A program made the position numbers and the translations under genes. Under the pieces are notes generated by a model. It was given only the letters and a program-made list of their open reading frames with translations. It had not been told where the DNA came from and searched no databases. Of a stretch of 64,000 bases of DNA, positions 25,256-33,861 are shown in pieces. How positions within the stretch are numbered: position 1 is the first letter of the stretch; each line of letters opens with the position of its first letter. The DNA comes from Enterococcus asini ATCC 700915 (lineage in GTDB: Bacteria > Bacillota > Bacilli > Lactobacillales > Enterococcaceae): positions 1,645,501 through 1,709,500 of the forward strand of contig NZ_ASVU01000001.1 in NCBI RefSeq assembly GCF_000407365.1. The letters are read 5' to 3'.

Positions 25256-28200
25256 ATGAAATTAAGAGCTGGGATCGACGTAGGTTCAACTACCGTCAAA
25301 TTAGTCATTCTGGACGAAAACAACCAAACAATTTTTGCAAAATATGAACGGCACTTTTCTGATGTGAAAACCGCCACAAAGAAGGTTTTTAAAGAAGCCC
25401 AAGCCGTCGTGGGGGATCAAAAACTCGCACTGACAATTACCGGTTCTGGGGGCATGGGTTTAGCCGAAGTCTTGGACATTCCCTTTGTGCAAGAAGTCAT
25501 CGCCTGTACCCGCACAGTAGAAGAAATCATTCCGGAAACGGATGTGGTAATTGAACTCGGTGGGGAAGATGCCAAAATAACCTTTTTCGAGGGGGCTTTG
25601 GAACAGCGGATGAACGGGAGCTGTGCTGGGGGGACTGGGGCTTTTATCGACCAAATGGCAGTTCTCTTGAAAACCGATGCCAATGGGGTCAATGAACTGG
25701 CTAAGGGCTATACTCAACTCTATCCAATCGCTTCTCGCTGTGGCGTGTTTGCGAAAACGGATGTACAACCTTTGATCAATGAAGGGGCCGCTAAAGAAGA
25801 TATCGCTGCGAGTATTTTCCAAGCCGTGGTGAATCAAACCATCGCCGGGCTAGCTGCCGGCCGGAAAATTAAAGGCAAGGTGGCCTTTTTAGGGGGGCCG
25901 TTGTTCTTTATGTCCGAGTTGCGGAAACGGTTTATCGAAACCTTGGATATTGCACCGGAAGATGTGGTTTTCCCGGAAAATCCCCAGCTTTTCGTGGCCA
26001 TGGGAGCGGCGATTTTTGCCGAAGAACAAGAAGAACAAACCTTAGCAGATTTGCTTTTAGCCTTGGATCATGGGGATCAAAACCGCTTGGCACCCAGTGA
26101 TACATTGGAACCATTGTTTCACAATGAAGAGGAACTAGCGGAATTCCGCAACCGTCACGCGCAAGCTACGGCCCAAGAAAAACCACTGGCGAGTCATCAC
26201 GGGGCAGCCTTTTTAGGCATCGATGCGGGATCTACCACCACGAAAGTTATCCTAATGGACGATGCCTATCGTATTTTGTATTCTCACTATGGCAATAATG
26301 AAGGCCAGCCTTTGGAAACCACCATTGCGGTGTTGGAAGACTTATACGACAAGATGCCAGCAGATGTCTACATCGCCAAATCCGCAATTACCGGTTATGG
26401 AGAGCATTTGATTAAAAATGCGTTGAAGGTGGACATCGGGGAAGTGGAAACCATGGCACACTACAAAGCGGCCAATCACTTCCAACCGGGGGTAGACTTC
26501 ATCCTAGACATCGGTGGCCAAGACATGAAGGCTATGACCATTAAAGAAGGCGTTTTGTCTTCTATTCAGTTGAATGAAGCTTGCTCTTCTGGCTGTGGGT
26601 CCTTTATTGAAACCTTTGCCAAATCCTTGAACTATGACGTGAAAGAATTTGCTTTAGAAGCCACGAAATCACGGCAACCAGTGGATTTAGGTTCACGTTG
26701 TACCGTCTTTATGAACTCCAAAGTGAAACAAGTGCAAAAAGAAGGCGCTACCGTGGCGGACATTTCTGCCGGGTTGTCTTATTCTGTGATTAAAAATGCC
26801 ATTTATAAAGTGATCAAGATTCGCCGTCCCGAAGAATTAGGGGAAAAAATCGTCTGCCAAGGGGGCACTTTCTACAATGAGTCCGTCTTACGAGCCTTTG
26901 AGCAGATCAGTGGTCGAGAAGTCGTGCGTCCATCCATCGCTGGTTTAATGGGTGCTTATGGTGCAGCCATCATCGCCTTAGAAAACAGTGAATTAGGAGA
27001 AGAAAGCACCTTGTTGTCTTTAGAAGACTTAGCCGAATTCTCCACGGAAAAAGAATTCACCCACTGTAATCTTTGCGAAAATAACTGTATGTTGACCGTG
27101 TCCATCTTTTCTGACGGCCGCCAATTTATCACTGGGAACCGTTGTGAAAAAGGCGCCCGCATTAAAATCGACCGGAAAGACCGCAAAGTCAATCTAGTGG
27201 ATTACAAATACAAACGCCTCTTTAAATATCGTTCTTTGAAAGAAAAAGACGCCCCAAGAGGGATCGTGGGAATTCCCCGAGTCTTGAATATGTACGAAAA
27301 TTACCCATTGTGGCATACCTTCTTTACGGATCTTGGCTTCCGGGTACAACTATCTCCACGGTCGAACAAAGATCTCTATGAAAAAGGCATGGACACGATT
27401 CCTAGTGATACTGCTTGCTATCCGGCAAAAATCGCCCACGGGCATATCCAGTCTTTAATCGACCAACAAGTGCCTTTGATTTTCTACCCCGGGGTAGTCT
27501 TTGAGCGGCAAGAGTCTGCCGAGGCCGACAATCACTTTAACTGTCCAATCGTTCAAAGCTATCCGGATGTGATCCGTAACAACGTGGATGAAATCAGAGA
27601 AGGGAAAGTGGATTATCGCAATCCATTTATCAACTTATCCGATGAAGCCTCCGTGGCGGAAGTTTTAGGGCGGACCTTTAGCGATTTAGGCATTACCCAA
27701 GCAGAGATCACCCAAGCTTTGCATCACGGATATGAAGAACTGGAAAACTTTAAAGAAAAAATCCGTCAAAAAGGGGAAGAAACCCTGGCGATGTTGACGG
27801 CGAAAAATCAACGGGGTGTGGTGGTCTCCGGTCGTCCATATCATTTGGATCCGGAAATCAATCACGGGATTGCCGATGTGATCACCCAAGAAGGCTTCCA
27901 CGTATTAACGGAAGATTCCATTTCCCATTTAGGAGATGTGGGCAATCTGCGAGTGGTCAATCAATGGGTGTATCATTCTCGCCTTTATGCGGCAGCGCGA
28001 GTAGTTGCCAAGTCCAAACAGTTGGAACTAGTTCAATTAAATTCCTTTGGGTGTGGACTGGATGCTGTAACGACAGACCAAGTGGAAGAAATCATGGATC
28101 AGTACGGCAAGATTTACACGGTGCTGAAAATCGATGAGGGTTCTAACCTTGGGGCGATTCGTATTCGTCTGCGTTCACTAAAAGCTGCCGTAAACGAACG

Positions 28201-29500
28201 GGAGAAGATTAATTTCATCCCAACGAAACGCTACGAGGAACCAGAAAAGATCGTCTTTACCAAAGAAATGCGCAAACGCCATACCTTGCTCATGCCGATG
28301 CTAAGCCCAATTCACCAAGAAGGCTTAGTAGACTTGGCTCTGAAAGCTTCTGGCTACGATGTAGTCTGCTTGCCCGCAGAAGACAAAGAAGCGGTCAACG
28401 TAGGCTTGAAATACGTGAACAACGATGCTTGCTATCCAGCGATTATTTCCATCGGCCAATTGGTAGAAGCGTTGCAAAGTGGCAAGTATGATTTAAACAA
28501 CACTAGTGTAATGATGACCCAAACCGGTGGGGGCTGTCGGGCAACGAACTACATTCCATTGCTTCGAAAGGCCTTAAATGACGCGGGCTTCCCTCAAATA
28601 CCAGTGGTGTCCGTTTCCATGGGGAACAAAGGGGTCGAACAAAATCCAGGCTTTAAGTTCACGTTACCTATGTTAAAACGCATCGTGGTAGCTTTCTTGT
28701 ACGGGGACCTCTTCGAACGGGTGGTGTACCGCACTCGGCCTTATGAATTGGAAAAAGGCCAAATCGACCGTCTTCATGAAGAATGGCTACAAAAAGTCGC
28801 AAAAAATGTGAAGAACGGTTCATTGACTCAATTCAATCGGAACATGAAAGCCATTATCAAGGACTTTGACCAAGTACCATTGTCCGATGAACGAAAACCA
28901 CGTGTGGGAGTGGTAGGAGAAATTCTCGTGAAATACTCCCCAACCGCCAATAACGACATTGTACGTCTTTTGGAAGCAGAAGGTGCCGAAGCCGTGGTGC
29001 CAGATATTATCGGCTTTATGAACTATTCCTTGTACAACCAAATCTGGAAGTACGAAAATTTAGGTATGGCCAAGAAGAGTAAGGTCTTGGCAGAATTGGC
29101 CATTCGCATTATTGAAATGGTGGAAAAACCAATGGACAAAGCGCTACGAGCATCGAAGCGGTTTGAAGGGTTACACTCCATTTATCAGTTGGCTGACGAC
29201 GCTAGTCAAATCCTCTCCATTGGGAATCATACCGGGGAAGGTTGGTTCCTAACCGGGGAAATGATCGACCTCTTGAAGACCGATGTGCACAATATCGTCT
29301 GCATGCAACCTTTTGGCTGTCTACCGAACCACGTGGTGGGTAAAGGGGTCATTAAAGAATTGCGTCATCAATACCCGAAAGCCAATATTGCAGCAATCGA
29401 CTACGATCCCGGAGTGTCTCTGGTCAACCAGTTGAACCGGATTCGTTTGATGATGGCTACGGCTAACAAAACCTTAAAAGAAGAAACTTTAGGAGTTTGA
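25256..29500 (+). CDS. Giant 2-hydroxyacyl-CoA dehydratase activase-related protein
   Basis: 1414 residues. Two ASKHA-type ATPase units lie in tandem, residues about 3-258 ([41 protein letters not shown]) and about 316-580 ([40 protein letters not shown]). These are the HgdC/BadF/BadG fold; the cysteines in the C-A-G and C-S-S-G-C-G motifs are those that hold the bridging 4Fe-4S cluster in activators. The C-terminal 750 residues match the DUF2229/HgdB-like activase-associated region, with HCNLCENNC and many cysteines. Family proteins of about 1400 residues occur in gut Firmicutes, function unproved. Start 25256 is chosen: AAGG then 7 bases; earlier in-frame starts touch the ribosome site. No dehydratase subunit genes are adjacent. 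Confidence 0.88.
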   Translation: MKLRAGIDVGSTTVKLVILDENNQTIFAKYERHFSDVKTATKKVFKEAQAVVGDQKLALTITGSGGMGLAEVLDIPFVQEVIACTRTVEEIIPETDVVIELGGEDAKITFFEGALEQRMNGSCAGGTGAFIDQMAVLLKTDANGVNELAKGYTQLYPIASRCGVFAKTDVQPLINEGAAKEDIAASIFQAVVNQTIAGLAAGRKIKGKVAFLGGPLFFMSELRKRFIETLDIAPEDVVFPENPQLFVAMGAAIFAEEQEEQTLADLLLALDHGDQNRLAPSDTLEPLFHNEEELAEFRNRHAQATAQEKPLASHHGAAFLGIDAGSTTTKVILMDDAYRILYSHYGNNEGQPLETTIAVLEDLYDKMPADVYIAKSAITGYGEHLIKNALKVDIGEVETMAHYKAANHFQPGVDFILDIGGQDMKAMTIKEGVLSSIQLNEACSSGCGSFIETFAKSLNYDVKEFALEATKSRQPVDLGSRCTVFMNSKVKQVQKEGATVADISAGLSYSVIKNAIYKVIKIRRPEELGEKIVCQGGTFYNESVLRAFEQISGREVVRPSIAGLMGAYGAAIIALENSELGEESTLLSLEDLAEFSTEKEFTHCNLCENNCMLTVSIFSDGRQFITGNRCEKGARIKIDRKDRKVNLVDYKYKRLFKYRSLKEKDAPRGIVGIPRVLNMYENYPLWHTFFTDLGFRVQLSPRSNKDLYEKGMDTIPSDTACYPAKIAHGHIQSLIDQQVPLIFYPGVVFERQESAEADNHFNCPIVQSYPDVIRNNVDEIREGKVDYRNPFINLSDEASVAEVLGRTFSDLGITQAEITQALHHGYEELENFKEKIRQKGEETLAMLTAKNQRGVVVSGRPYHLDPEINHGIADVITQEGFHVLTEDSISHLGDVGNLRVVNQWVYHSRLYAAARVVAKSKQLELVQLNSFGCGLDAVTTDQVEEIMDQYGKIYTVLKIDEGSNLGAIRIRLRSLKAAVNEREKINFIPTKRYEEPEKIVFTKEMRKRHTLLMPMLSPIHQEGLVDLALKASGYDVVCLPAEDKEAVNVGLKYVNNDACYPAIISIGQLVEALQSGKYDLNNTSVMMTQTGGGCRATNYIPLLRKALNDAGFPQIPVVSVSMGNKGVEQNPGFKFTLPMLKRIVVAFLYGDLFERVVYRTRPYELEKGQIDRLHEEWLQKVAKNVKNGSLTQFNRNMKAIIKDFDQVPLSDERKPRVGVVGEILVKYSPTANNDIVRLLEAEGAEAVVPDIIGFMNYSLYNQIWKYENLGMAKKSKVLAELAIRIIEMVEKPMDKALRASKRFEGLHSIYQLADDASQILSIGNHTGEGWFLTGEMIDLLKTDVHNIVCMQPFGCLPNHVVGKGVIKELRHQYPKANIAAIDYDPGVSLVNQLNRIRLMMATANKTLKEETLGV

Positions 29501-29550
29501 GGTGTACCAAAAGGGGATTTTGTGGTCTACGCAAATAAATAGTACGTCTA

Positions 29551-29586
29551 AGCAGGTGCGGTCTAATAAGGCTGCACCTGCTTTTT
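29551..29586 (+). terminator. Terminator after the activase gene
   Basis: AGCAGGTGC pairs with GCACCTGCT across about 14 bases, followed by five T. Confidence 0.9.
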
Positions 29587-29616
29587 AGGACAATATTTAA
29601 ATTTCTTCAATAACAT

Positions 29617-29645
29617 TTGCCAATAAGGTATATACCAGTTATAAT
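29617..29645 (+). promoter_or_regulatory. Promoter and palindromic operator of the GntR gene
   Basis: TTGCCA (29617-29622), 17 bases, TATAAT (29640-29645). The perfect palindrome GGTATATACC (29627-29636) fills the spacer and resembles HutC-subfamily operators, so repression by the downstream GntR protein is likely. Confidence 0.72.
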
Positions 29646-29673
29646 TTCATTAAAGAGGAAGGAGCGGATCCGG

Positions 29674-30381
29674 ATGGCGGATAATTTACCAATTTATATT
29701 CAGATACATGATCAGATCAAAAGCAAAATCGAGAGTGGTTTTTGGAAAATCGGGGATCGTTTGCCTTCAGAACGAGACCTTTCTTTGCAGTTTGGCGTCA
29801 GTCGGATGACCTTGCGTCAAGCGATTCAAACTTTGGCGGATGAAGGAATCTTGGAGCGGAAAATCGGCTCTGGTACGTATGTCGCTCGTCAAAAAGTCCA
29901 AGAGCGCATGTCCGGTACTACTAGCTTCACAGAAATTATGCTCTCTCAAGGGCGCACTCCGTCCAGTAAAGTAGTGTCGTACTTTTACACTGCCCCTAGT
30001 TCTTCCGAGATGGAGAAGTTGCGACTACAACCGGATGAACAAATCTTGCGCATGGAACGGATTCGCTATGCGGATGATGTGCCGATTTGTTTCGAGGTGG
30101 CCAGTATTCCCGAACACTTAATCAAAGACTTTAGCAAAGGGGAAGTCACCACTTCTTTGTATAAAACCTTGGCGGAAAAAGGCCAACAAAAAATCGGTGG
30201 GGCCAATCAGACGATTTCTGCTATGCTTGCTTCTGAGCAAATTGCCGACTACTTGCAAATCAAGCGGGGAGATGCGATTTTGCGCATGCGCCAAGTCTCT
30301 TACTTCGAAGACGGCACTCCATTTGAATACGTGCGCACTCAATACGTAGGCAATCGCTTCGAGTTCTACTTGGAAAAATAA
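29674..30381 (+). CDS. GntR family regulator, HutC subfamily (UTRA domain)
   Basis: 235 residues. N-terminal winged helix: PIYIQIHDQIKSKIESGFW, LPSERDLSLQFGVSRMTLRQAI and LADEGILERKIGSGTYVA. C-terminal UTRA effector domain about 85-235, with the MSGTTSFTEIMLSQG start and a typical ending FEYVRTQYVGNRFEFYLEK. Such regulators sense sugar phosphates or other small metabolites. ATG 29674 is preceded by GGAAGGAG about 10 bases earlier; the upstream frame start at 29617 is inside the promoter. The gene stands alone between an activase and dtpT, so its targets besides itself cannot be read from context. Confidence 0.9.
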   Translation: MADNLPIYIQIHDQIKSKIESGFWKIGDRLPSERDLSLQFGVSRMTLRQAIQTLADEGILERKIGSGTYVARQKVQERMSGTTSFTEIMLSQGRTPSSKVVSYFYTAPSSSEMEKLRLQPDEQILRMERIRYADDVPICFEVASIPEHLIKDFSKGEVTTSLYKTLAEKGQQKIGGANQTISAMLASEQIADYLQIKRGDAILRMRQVSYFEDGTPFEYVRTQYVGNRFEFYLEK

Positions 30382-30405
30382 GACCTCTATCAATATAAAA
30401 ATAGA

Positions 30406-30477
30406 AACTAGCCCAGCCAGTTTTGTCTGGGGAAATCTGATGGATTTTCTCAAACAAAGCTAGCGGGGCTTTTTTTG
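30406..30477 (+). terminator. Probable terminator after the GntR gene
   Basis: AGCCC at 30410 pairs with GGGCT at 30466-30470, enclosing a smaller CCAG/CTGG hairpin, and is followed by seven T. The long loop makes it less certain than others here. Confidence 0.45.
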
Positions 30478-30720
30478 ATCGCTTGCTCCGTGCTTTATAC
30501 TTGAAGAATTTTTGTGTAGCAGTGCACGAGAGGAAACCCTTTTTTGGGGAAAGAAACCACGAACAGCTGATTTTTTCTCTGATAAGAAATGAAAATTCTT
30601 CTCATAAAACAAACAAGGAGGAACATTGATTTTAGAATAACCCGGGATAAAAATAAAAAAAATCCCTTTATGAAATGAGATTCTTCTTGCATAAATCCCT
30701 AAGCTCTTAGTGAATTATTC
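30478..30720. other. Gene-free stretch upstream of dtpT
   Basis: About 240 AT-rich bases. Two similar 23- to 24-base copies, GAAATGAAAATTCTTCTCAT (from 30586) and GAAATGAGATTCTTCTTGCA (from 30672), lie 86 bases apart. A ribosome-site-like AAGGAGG at 30615-30621 is followed only by a four-codon frame (TTG at 30626 to TAA at 30638). No protein gene is supported. Confidence 0.5.
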
Positions 30721-30749
30721 TTGAACTTTGTGAATAACAGGAATAAACT
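30721..30749 (+). promoter_or_regulatory. Predicted promoter of dtpT
   Basis: TTGAAC (30721-30726), 17 bases, TAAACT (30744-30749). Confidence 0.5.
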
Positions 30750-30759
30750 AGCTAATGTG

Positions 30760-30774
30760 AATTTTCAGAAAAAT
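30760..30774 (+). promoter_or_regulatory. CodY-like box before dtpT
   Basis: AATTTTCAGAAAAAT matches the consensus AATTTTCWGAAAATT at 14 of 15 positions, just after the predicted transcription start. CodY repression of peptide uptake is known in Lactococcus. Confidence 0.62.
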
Positions 30775-30807
30775 TTCTCTTTCGATGGAGTTAGGAGTAG
30801 TAGTAAG

Positions 30808-32268
30808 ATGGAAAAAGAAAAAACTTTTATGGGACAGCCTAGAGGACTATCCACACTCTTCTTTACGGAAATGTGGGAACGATTCAGTTATTACGGCATG
30901 CGAGCGATTTTGCTTTACTATATGTACGATGCCGTGGTCAACGGCGGGTTGGGCTTGGAGAAAGCCACCGCAGTTGCGATTATGTCAATCTATGGTTCCT
31001 TAGTGTATATGTCCAGTATCGTCGGCGGATGGATTTCCGACCGTTTGTTAGGTTCCCACAAAACCGTGTTCTTCGGTGGGGTCTTCATCATGTTTGGACA
31101 CATTGTGCTAGCCACGCCGTTTGGTTTGCCAGCTTTGTTTGTTTCCATGATTTTGATCGTTATCGGAACCGGGATGTTGAAATCCAACGTTTCTAGCATG
31201 GTAGGACATTTGTACAGCCAAAATGATTTGCGCCGGGATGCCGGTTTCTCTATTTTCTACATGGGGATTAATATCGGGAGCTTGATTGCACCGATTATCG
31301 TTGGAGCTTTAGGTCAAAATGTCAATTATCATTTAGGGTTCTCCATTGCCGCTATCGGGATGTTCTTTGGTTTGTTGCAATATTACTTCCAAGGCAAAAA
31401 AACTTTGCACAATATCGGCACGCAAGTTACCAATCCTTTAGTTGGTGCTGAAAAAACAGCCTTCTTCAAACGGTTTGCCGTGGCAATCGTCTTGGTTATC
31501 GTTTTGTTCGGTGGAGCAGCTCTTTTAGGTCAATTAACCGTTGACTTCTTCATTAACTGCATCAGTGTTCTAGGAATTCTGTTGCCGGTTTATTATTTCA
31601 CTTCCATGTTGCGTTCAAAAGACGTAACAGCGGATGAAAAACAAAAGGTTCGGGCTTATATCCCATTGTTCCTTTCTGCCATTGTCTTTTGGTCATTGGA
31701 AGAACAAGGCTCCTCAATTTTGGCCTTGTTTGCAGCAGAGCGGACCCAAGCGACTTTGTTTGGTATCAACATCCCTGCTAGTATGTACCAAACCTTGAAC
31801 CCATTATTTGTTGTCTTACTGACACCAGTCTTTGTCTGGTTGTGGACGAAAATGGGTAAAAAACAACCAACTACCGAAGTCAAATTTGCACTAGGCTTAA
31901 TCTTTGCCGGATTGTCTTTCGTACTTTTAATGTTCCCAAGCTTGTTCTTCGGCGTGGATCAACGGGTTAGCCCAATGTGGTTAGTCGCTAGCTTCTTCAT
32001 CATGATTGTCGGGGAAATGTGTCTTTCTCCAGTGGGGCTTTCCGTCACTACGAAATTAGCGCCAAAAGCCTTTGAAGCACAAACCATTGCCATTTGGTTG
32101 TTGGCAGATGCGTCTTCACAAGCAATCAATGCCCAAATCGCGCGTTTCTACACACCAAGCACAGAAGGCATGTACTTTGCCGTTGTCGGTGGGGTAGCAG
32201 TCGTAGCCGGTATTTTACTTTACATGATTCGCAAACCGATTCGTCGTTTGATTGGCGAAATTCATTAA
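30808..32268 (+). CDS. dtpT: Di-/tripeptide:proton symporter, POT family
   Basis: 486 residues with about 14 membrane segments. It imports di- and tripeptides with protons. The signature FFTEMWERFSYYGMRAILLYYM at the N-terminus holds the conserved ExxER motif of peptide transporters; the second block is FSIFYMGINIGSLIAPIIVG, and a later EEQGSSILALFAAERT segment has the conserved Glu pair typical of DtpT. ATG 30808 gives MEKEKTFMGQPRGLSTLFF, the usual N-terminus; AGGAG lies 10 bases before it. A longer frame upstream covers promoter and CodY box, so is rejected. Single gene with its own promoter and terminator. Confidence 0.94.
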   Translation: MEKEKTFMGQPRGLSTLFFTEMWERFSYYGMRAILLYYMYDAVVNGGLGLEKATAVAIMSIYGSLVYMSSIVGGWISDRLLGSHKTVFFGGVFIMFGHIVLATPFGLPALFVSMILIVIGTGMLKSNVSSMVGHLYSQNDLRRDAGFSIFYMGINIGSLIAPIIVGALGQNVNYHLGFSIAAIGMFFGLLQYYFQGKKTLHNIGTQVTNPLVGAEKTAFFKRFAVAIVLVIVLFGGAALLGQLTVDFFINCISVLGILLPVYYFTSMLRSKDVTADEKQKVRAYIPLFLSAIVFWSLEEQGSSILALFAAERTQATLFGINIPASMYQTLNPLFVVLLTPVFVWLWTKMGKKQPTTEVKFALGLIFAGLSFVLLMFPSLFFGVDQRVSPMWLVASFFIMIVGEMCLSPVGLSVTTKLAPKAFEAQTIAIWLLADASSQAINAQIARFYTPSTEGMYFAVVGGVAVVAGILLYMIRKPIRRLIGEIH

Positions 32269-32278
32269 GAACTTTACC

Positions 32279-32318
32279 CAAAAAAGCCCGGAAATCCATG
32301 GATTTCCGGGCTTTTTTC
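32279..32318. terminator. Bidirectional terminator between dtpT and yigZ
   Basis: GCCCGGAAATCCATGGATTTCCGGGC (32286-32311; palindrome with no separate loop sequence) flanked by A-run and T-run. Confidence 0.94.
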
Positions 32319-32947
32319 TATTCAATAGGAATTTCTTCATAACCGGTTGCGCCTCGGGTGATGGTCACTTGTCCTTGTAAGAGGTCGATGATTTCAGCTT
32401 CAAAATTTTCCACTTGCTCTTCGTCTACTCGACAGATTACCGTGACTTTTTCGGCGAAGATCGTTTCTTTAATGGTGGTTTCTGGCAGACTGTTTTGCAG
32501 TTTGCCCAGTAAGCTGTAATCCAAGTCTAAACTGATTTCTTGTTGGAGTTTACCCATAACTAAGCCCACAGTCTGCAATCCATGGGAGACGGCATGGGAA
32601 TAAGCCCGAATCAGCCCCCCGGCGCCGAGCTTAATTCCGCCGAAATAACGGGTGACTACCACGCAGACATTGATTAGGTCATTTTTTTTCAAGACTTCCA
32701 GCATCGGGACGCCGGCTGTTCCGCTCGGTTCGCCATCGTCACTGGAACGCTGAATTTCACTGTGTTCACCAATAAGGTAGGCGCTACAGTTGTGGTTGGC
32801 TTTCCAATGTTCTTTTTTGATACCTTGGATAAATACTTTGGCTTCTTCTTCACTGGTCACTCGTTTCAGGTGACAGAGAAAGCGGGATTTTTTGATTTCA
32901 GTCTCCGCCAGGCCATCGGTTTTAATCGTTTTATAAGTTGCCTGCAT
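32318..32947 (-). CDS. yigZ: YigZ/IMPACT family protein
   Basis: 209 residues. Family members (YvyE, YigZ) are related to eukaryotic IMPACT; cellular role in bacteria is not settled. Typical blocks are EIKKSRFLCHLKRV, HWKANHNCSAYLIG, RSSDDGEPSGTAGVPMLEVL and VVVTRYFGGIKLGAGGL. A C-terminal DUF1949-type ferredoxin-like domain covers about 135-209. Start ATG at 32947 is preceded by AGGGTG. Divergent from the DUF7662-like gene, with a back-to-back promoter pair between them. Confidence 0.93.
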   Translation of the reverse strand: MQATYKTIKTDGLAETEIKKSRFLCHLKRVTSEEEAKVFIQGIKKEHWKANHNCSAYLIGEHSEIQRSSDDGEPSGTAGVPMLEVLKKNDLINVCVVVTRYFGGIKLGAGGLIRAYSHAVSHGLQTVGLVMGKLQQEISLDLDYSLLGKLQNSLPETTIKETIFAEKVTVICRVDEEQVENFEAEIIDLLQGQVTITRGATGYEEIPIE

Positions 32948-32973
32948 CTTCTCACCCTCTCTTTATTAGCTTT

Positions 32974-33002
32974 AGTATAGGGATTTTTTGGCTGTGAGGC
33001 AA
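32974..33002 (-). promoter_or_regulatory. Predicted promoter of yigZ
   Basis: On the minus strand TTGCCT (32997-33002), 17 bases, TATACT (32974-32979). Confidence 0.55.
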
Positions 33003-33011
33003 CGGCAATAC

Positions 33012-33040
33012 TTGTCAGTTGTGTGAAAAATTGGGATAAT
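33012..33040 (+). promoter_or_regulatory. Predicted promoter of the DUF7662-like gene
   Basis: TTGTCA (33012-33017), 17 bases, GATAAT (33035-33040). With so little room to the ATG (20 bases after -10) the leader is only about 13-14 bases. Confidence 0.55.
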
Positions 33041-33059
33041 GGTGAAAAGAGGTGTTCCC

Positions 33060-33350
33060 ATGTCCCAGCGGAAAAAGAAATACGATATCATCACCCAATA
33101 CTTAAAGAAGAATAACGGGAGTCAAGTGACATTGACGTTCACGCAGTTTGATGAGCTCTTGTTTCCCGCCAGTGGCTTGCCAAAGACCGCGCGGCACCAA
33201 AAGGATTGGTGGGCTAATGACCATAACAATCCACAAAATGGCGCGTATGCGTGGATTAATGCCGGCTATGAGGTAGTCCATGTCAATTTAGAAAAAGAAT
33301 ATGTGGTTTTTAATAAGTTGCTTAAAAGCAACTGGTTAATGGGTTCTTAA
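33060..33350 (+). CDS. Small protein with DUF7662-like domain
   Basis: 96 residues. The sequence YDIITQYLKKNNGSQVTLTF, then LPKTARHQKDWWANDH and WINAGYEVVHVNLEKEYVVF, matches the DUF7662 pattern, which I know as the N-terminal domain of some modification-dependent restriction proteins and also as free-standing small proteins. The conserved W-W, H and aromatic residues suggest a binding domain, possibly for nucleic acid; no catalytic motif is visible. ATG 33060 has GAGGTG 6 bases before it; the longer frame (33039) is rejected. It is a single gene divergent from yigZ and no nuclease partner is adjacent. Confidence 0.7.
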   Translation: MSQRKKKYDIITQYLKKNNGSQVTLTFTQFDELLFPASGLPKTARHQKDWWANDHNNPQNGAYAWINAGYEVVHVNLEKEYVVFNKLLKSNWLMGS

Positions 33351-33362
33351 AAAATGGAATCG

Positions 33363-33415
33363 TTGACAAATATAACAGATAAACTATAATGAAGTAGGGT
33401 ATAAGGGATTATCCC
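33363..33415 (+). promoter_or_regulatory. Promoter and leader palindrome of the PTS IIB gene
   Basis: TTGACA (33363-33368), 16 bases, TATAAT (33385-33390). The leader contains GGGAT-T-ATCCC (33405-33415) inside a larger near-palindrome ATAAGGGATTATCCCATAA, a possible operator or RNA hairpin shortly before the ribosome site. Confidence 0.65.
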
Positions 33416-33438
33416 ATAAATATAAAGGGGCGATTATG

Positions 33439-33759
33439 ATGGCAAAGAAAACAATCATGTTAGTATGTTCTGCTGGTATGAGTACCAGTCTATTAGTAAC
33501 GAAGATGCAAAAAGCAGCGGAAGCACAAGGCATAGACGCTGATATCTTCGCAGTATCTGCTTCTGACGCAGACAACAATTTGGAAGCGAAACCAGTTGAT
33601 GTTTTGCTTTTAGGCCCCCAAGTTCGTTTTATGAAGGGTGACTTTGAAAAACGCTTGGCTGGGAAAAACATTCCTTTAGACATCATCAACATGGCGGACT
33701 ACGGCATGATGAACGGGGAAAACGTTTTGAAACAAGCAATTTCCCTAATCGAAGGCTAA
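33439..33759 (+). CDS. PTS IIB component, lactose/cellobiose family
   Basis: 106 residues (107 if ATG 33436 is used). The phosphorylated cysteine is in MLVCSAGMSTSLLVTKM, the IIB(cel/lac) signature, and LLLGPQVRFMKGDFEKRL is the conserved mid-segment. The protein would pass phosphate from IIA to a cellobiose- or chitobiose-like sugar, but no IIA, IIC or glycosidase gene is adjacent: upstream is a DUF7662 gene and downstream comFA. It has a strong own promoter and terminator. So it is an orphan IIB, either serving distant IIC proteins or acting as a regulator. Confidence 0.9.
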   Translation: MAKKTIMLVCSAGMSTSLLVTKMQKAAEAQGIDADIFAVSASDADNNLEAKPVDVLLLGPQVRFMKGDFEKRLAGKNIPLDIINMADYGMMNGENVLKQAISLIEG

Positions 33760-33777
33760 AATCCAAAAATTTCCACA

Positions 33778-33809
33778 AAAGACATCCTTACCAAAGGGTG
33801 TCTTTTTTT
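33778..33809 (+). terminator. Terminator after the PTS IIB gene
   Basis: AAAGACA-T-CC pairs with GG-G-TGTCTTT, then a run of seven or eight T. Confidence 0.88.
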
Positions 33810-33861
33810 GTGCTTGAAAAGCGGCTAAAGTACGTATCTCCTTAAAAAAGGAGGTCAAGAT

